From: Acidobacteriota bacterium
GTDB lineage: Bacteria; Acidobacteriota; Vicinamibacteria; Vicinamibacterales; UBA8438
Direction of reading: 5' to 3'
DNA length: 8,968 nt
NCBI GenBank assembly: GCA_003533545.1
Contig: DQEK01000035.1
Span: 1 to 8,968, forward strand
Both the position numbers and the translations under genes were made by a program. The notes beneath the pieces were generated by a model. That model saw nothing but the letters and a program-made list of their open reading frames with translations, searched no databases and was not told the origin of the DNA. Shown one piece after another: positions 7,132 through 8,968 of the stretch. Numbering within the stretch: the stretch's first letter is position 1; each line of letters opens with the position of its first letter.

Positions 7132-7137
7132 GGAGGT
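7132..7137 (+). promoter_or_regulatory. ribosome-binding site that favours GTG 7147
   Basis: GGAGGT lies 9 nt upstream of GTG 7147 and is the best Shine-Dalgarno match in the region. AGGAG at 7116-7120 lies 8 nt before GTG 7129 and is the main alternative. Both starts are in frame and retain the prepilin leader. Confidence 0.5.
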
Positions 7138-7146
7138 GGTTTTGCG

Positions 7147-7674
7147 GTGACCAGACTGCTCGAGCGCTTGAAGCCACGAACGGTTTGCACTGTCGGCCGT
7201 CACCGATTTCTCCGGACGGGCGGTTATAGTTTCGTCGAGTTGCTGGTTGTTTCGGCGATGTTGGCGGTGCTTGCCTCGGCAGTGCTCCCACTTACTAAGG
7301 TGACGATGCAACGACAGCGCGAGGCAGAACTCCGCCACGCTCTGCGTGAACTGCGCACAGCAATCGATCGTTACAAGGACTCCGCAGACTTGGGGATGAT
7401 TGCTGGGACAAACTTGGAGGGCGAGAACCAGGGATATCCGCCCACCCTGGAGACGCTGGTCGAGGGCGTTGAGCAGGTCAGTGATGCCTCAGGTGGCAAG
7501 ATTCGGTTTTTACGACGCATCCCCCTTGACCCGATGACTCGGAGCAACGAGTGGGGACTCCGGTCCTACCAAGACGAACCCGCCGCGACGACCTGGGGCG
7601 GCGACAACGTCTACGATGTCTATTCGACGTCGCGCGCGACCGCACTCGACGGAACAAGGTACGACGAATGGTAA
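7147..7674 (+). CDS. gspG: GspG-like pseudopilin
   Basis: A 175-residue prepilin-type protein, secreted through the inner membrane and cleaved and N-methylated by a prepilin peptidase. From GTG 7147 the leader is 26 residues (basic, ending FLRTGG). Cleavage is expected between Gly26 and Tyr27 in GG|YSFVELLVVSAMLAVLAS, with the conserved Glu at +5 (Glu31). A hydrophobic helix spans 27-50, followed by the amphipathic stretch QRQREAELRHALRELRTAID. The C-terminal part has GYPPTLETLVEG, FLRRIPLDPMT and WGLRSYQDEP, then WGGDNVYDVYS and a terminal DGTRYDEW. This is the arrangement of GspG-family pseudopilins, probably the main subunit of the short fibre. GTG 7129 or 7105 would lengthen the leader. 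Its last 7 nt overlap the next gene. No cysteine pair is present in the mature part. Confidence 0.88.
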   Translation: MTRLLERLKPRTVCTVGRHRFLRTGGYSFVELLVVSAMLAVLASAVLPLTKVTMQRQREAELRHALRELRTAIDRYKDSADLGMIAGTNLEGENQGYPPTLETLVEGVEQVSDASGGKIRFLRRIPLDPMTRSNEWGLRSYQDEPAATTWGGDNVYDVYSTSRATALDGTRYDEW

Positions 7675-8105
7675 AAAGGGCAGAGTGGCCTGTTTGCACC
7701 GGCGCGCCTTTCCGTCGAGACGGCGAGGGCGGCTGGACGTTGGTTGAGATGCTGATCGTGATCGGCCTGGTGATCATCTTGGCGGGGCTCGCGACGGTCG
7801 GTTACGGGACGGCGGTGACACGGTCCAAGGAAGCCGTGTTGAAAGAGGATTTGTTCAGGATGCGCGACGCCATAGACCAGTACTTCGCCGATCGTAATGA
7901 GTATCCCGCCACGCTCGATAGTCTCGTCACAGACGGTTACTTACGCAGGATTCCAGAGGATCCATTCACGGAGTCGAGCAGTAGCTGGGAAACGGAGCCT
8001 GCGGCCTTCGATTCATCGAATCCCTTGGCTGTGCCTGGGGTGTTCGATGTGAGGAGTGGCTCTCAGGGGGTAGCGAGTGACGGCTCGGTGTACGCAGAGT
8101 GGTAG
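7668..8105 (+). CDS. second GspG-like pseudopilin
   Basis: A 145-residue prepilin-type protein. ATG 7668 overlaps the previous gene by 7 nt and has AAGG 8 nt upstream; the longer in-frame extension back to 7551 overlaps the upstream gene and is rejected. The leader is 22 residues, with cleavage between Gly22 and Trp23 in EGG|WTLVEMLIVIGLVIILAG and Glu27 at +5. The mature part carries AVLKEDLFRMRDAIDQYFAD, EYPATLDSLVTDG, YLRRIPEDPFTESSS and a C-terminal SDGSVYAEW. These blocks match the upstream pseudopilin, so the two are tandem paralogues. Trp at +1 is less usual than Phe or Met. It could be a second major subunit or a minor tip subunit; the sequence does not decide this. It is likely translated together with the upstream gene. 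Confidence 0.86.
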   Translation: MVKRAEWPVCTGAPFRRDGEGGWTLVEMLIVIGLVIILAGLATVGYGTAVTRSKEAVLKEDLFRMRDAIDQYFADRNEYPATLDSLVTDGYLRRIPEDPFTESSSSWETEPAAFDSSNPLAVPGVFDVRSGSQGVASDGSVYAEW

Positions 8106-8189
8106 ACCGTCCTAGGGAAATCGTTCGAATTGGACCGGATTACCCCGGCGAATCTTGGTGCGAGGGACTACAGATGCTGTTTCCGGGCG
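8106..8189. other. convergent intergenic gap without a clear terminator
   Basis: The two pseudopilin genes converge on this 84-nt gap. Only weak pairing is visible (CCGG arms around 8144-8156, with TTCG/CGAA outside) and no T-tract follows on either strand, so read-through antisense to the minus-strand gene is possible. Confidence 0.3.
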
Positions 8190-8852
8190 CTACCGTCCCG
8201 TTCCAAGCAGAGGGGGTGCGAGGCCGATGGTGTCTCCGGCGCCGGTGTCGGTAGTGCCGATGCTGGATTCTGGTGTCGAAGGAAAGGTGTGACCGCCAAG
8301 GACTCCGGCTGCTGTTGGGGTAAAGACCCACTCTGCGTAGCTGGACAGACCGTTGACCTCCCGCATTGAGGCGCCTGTGTTTCGACTTCTCACCCCAACG
8401 ATCGGTTCGGATTCGTCGTTCAATCCGGCTGTCGCTGTTTGGAACGAGGTGCGGCCGGTTTCCGTCGAGCCAGCGCGGCCCTGTTGCCTCAAACTTATTC
8501 CGGCGGTTGCTCCCGGAGCCCCCTGGAGTGCACTGAGCCTGACAAGGTCAAACTCCCCATCTTCCATCATCGGGTCCGCGTAGGCCCGCCTGAGGAATCG
8601 TCCCTGAACAAGCGTGTCGATATCTGGCGGATACGCATTCCCGAAACGGGCGCCGTAGAGACGGATAGCGCGAGCGTACTGGCCACCCCGGAAGATCAGT
8701 TCGGCTTCTTTCTCCCGTGTGGCCGACGTCGTCCAATTAGGAAGAAGTACCCCCAGCGCGAGACTCATAATGGCGATAGCAGCGAGCATCCCGGCCATGG
8801 CATAGCCGGAATCTGACGAGGACCGGGCTACCTGCGGCTGCGATGGGCGCAT
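8190..8852 (-). CDS. atypical pseudopilin-like protein lacking Glu+5
   Basis: A 220-residue protein starting at ATG 8852 on the minus strand (TTG 8861 would add three residues). A short leader ends SSSDSG, with probable prepilin cleavage between Gly16 and Tyr17, then the hydrophobic helix YAMAGMLAAIAIMSLALGVL. Position +5 is Gly, not Glu; a missing Glu5 is known for the tip pseudopilin GspK. After the helix come REKEAELIFRGGQYARAIRLY, AYPPDIDTLVQG, FLRRAYADPM, then a Gly/Ser/Thr-rich segment, PIVGVRSRNT, SSYAEWVFTP and a low-complexity Gly/Thr/Pro-rich tail. The middle blocks match the two plus-strand pseudopilins, so it is a distant paralogue. Its own promoter and opposite orientation suggest separate control. 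It may be a fibre-tip or initiating subunit; it does not show GspK's large alpha-helical insertion, so that name is not given. Confidence 0.82.
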   Translation of the reverse strand: MRPSQPQVARSSSDSGYAMAGMLAAIAIMSLALGVLLPNWTTSATREKEAELIFRGGQYARAIRLYGARFGNAYPPDIDTLVQGRFLRRAYADPMMEDGEFDLVRLSALQGAPGATAGISLRQQGRAGSTETGRTSFQTATAGLNDESEPIVGVRSRNTGASMREVNGLSSYAEWVFTPTAAGVLGGHTFPSTPESSIGTTDTGAGDTIGLAPPLLGTGR

Positions 8853-8873
8853 AGCGGTCAAGTTTCCATATCG

Positions 8874-8882
8874 ATCCTAGCA
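8874..8882 (-). promoter_or_regulatory. possible extended -10 element for the minus-strand pseudopilin
   Basis: On the minus strand the sequence reads TGCTAGGAT, matching extended -10 TGnTAnnAT with two mismatches in the hexamer, 21 nt before ATG 8852. No clear -35 box is seen. The rest of 8862-8968 contains no recognisable gene on either strand. Confidence 0.25.
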
Positions 8883-8968
8883 CTCGGGCGGTCTGTGGTT
8901 CTTGTTCTGCGAGTGGTGCAAAAAGGGGTTGCGGGGACCAATACGCGGTGCGGGCTGTGCATATAGAC

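Noticed and set aside
8130..8816. Plus-strand open frames opposite the minus-strand pseudopilin
   Set aside because: They are shadows of a coding strand with clear prepilin features; none has a domain or a good start.
1..8968. CRISPR array, tRNA or rRNA genes, insertion sequences or phage genes
   Set aside because: No repeat-spacer pattern, cloverleaf, transposase or terminal inverted repeats were seen on either strand.

Overview
The window is a compact stretch of bacterial chromosome, about 58-60% GC by eye, with genes packed in overlapping or nearly overlapping order. Protein signatures suggest Acidobacteriota, perhaps a Vicinamibacteria-like lineage: the PilN-type start (NLATRPFYNE), the PilB/GspE motor with RHDPDKIMVGEIRD and TTVHANN, and pseudopilins ending in DGTxYxEW. 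This placement comes from remembered family patterns, not from a search.

Layout: (1) 1-363 is the 3' end of a gene cut by the window edge, probably the C-terminal beta-rich domain of a large membrane or glycosyltransferase-like protein. (2) 583-1239 is a secreted lytic transglycosylase, followed by a good intrinsic-terminator candidate. (3) A near-perfect extended -10 promoter (1352-1360) leads into a plus-strand operon-like run: gspF/pilC platform protein, gspE/pilB ATPase, pilM, pilN, and a pilO whose C-terminus carries an added SPOR domain. A 90-nt gap holding a perfect 16-bp palindrome follows, then two overlapping GspG-like pseudopilins. (4) A third pseudopilin-like gene lies convergent on the minus strand (8190-8852). 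It lacks the usual Glu at position +5.

Taken together this is the core of a type IV-filament-superfamily machine (type II secretion / type IV pilus hybrid). It has a cytoplasmic motor (GspE) and inner-membrane platform (GspF). It has a PilM-PilN-PilO alignment complex, the counterpart of GspL/GspM, and pseudopilins that build a short fibre. The nearby lytic transglycosylase could open the peptidoglycan, and the SPOR domain on PilO could tether the complex to peptidoglycan. No secretin (GspD/PilQ), prepilin peptidase, PilP or PilT is encoded here, so the machine must be completed elsewhere.

Most of the content belongs to known families. The parts that deserve attention are the PilO-SPOR fusion, the degenerate nucleotide-binding motifs of PilM, the three related pseudopilins with a shared YxEW motif, and the palindrome between pilO and the pseudopilin genes.
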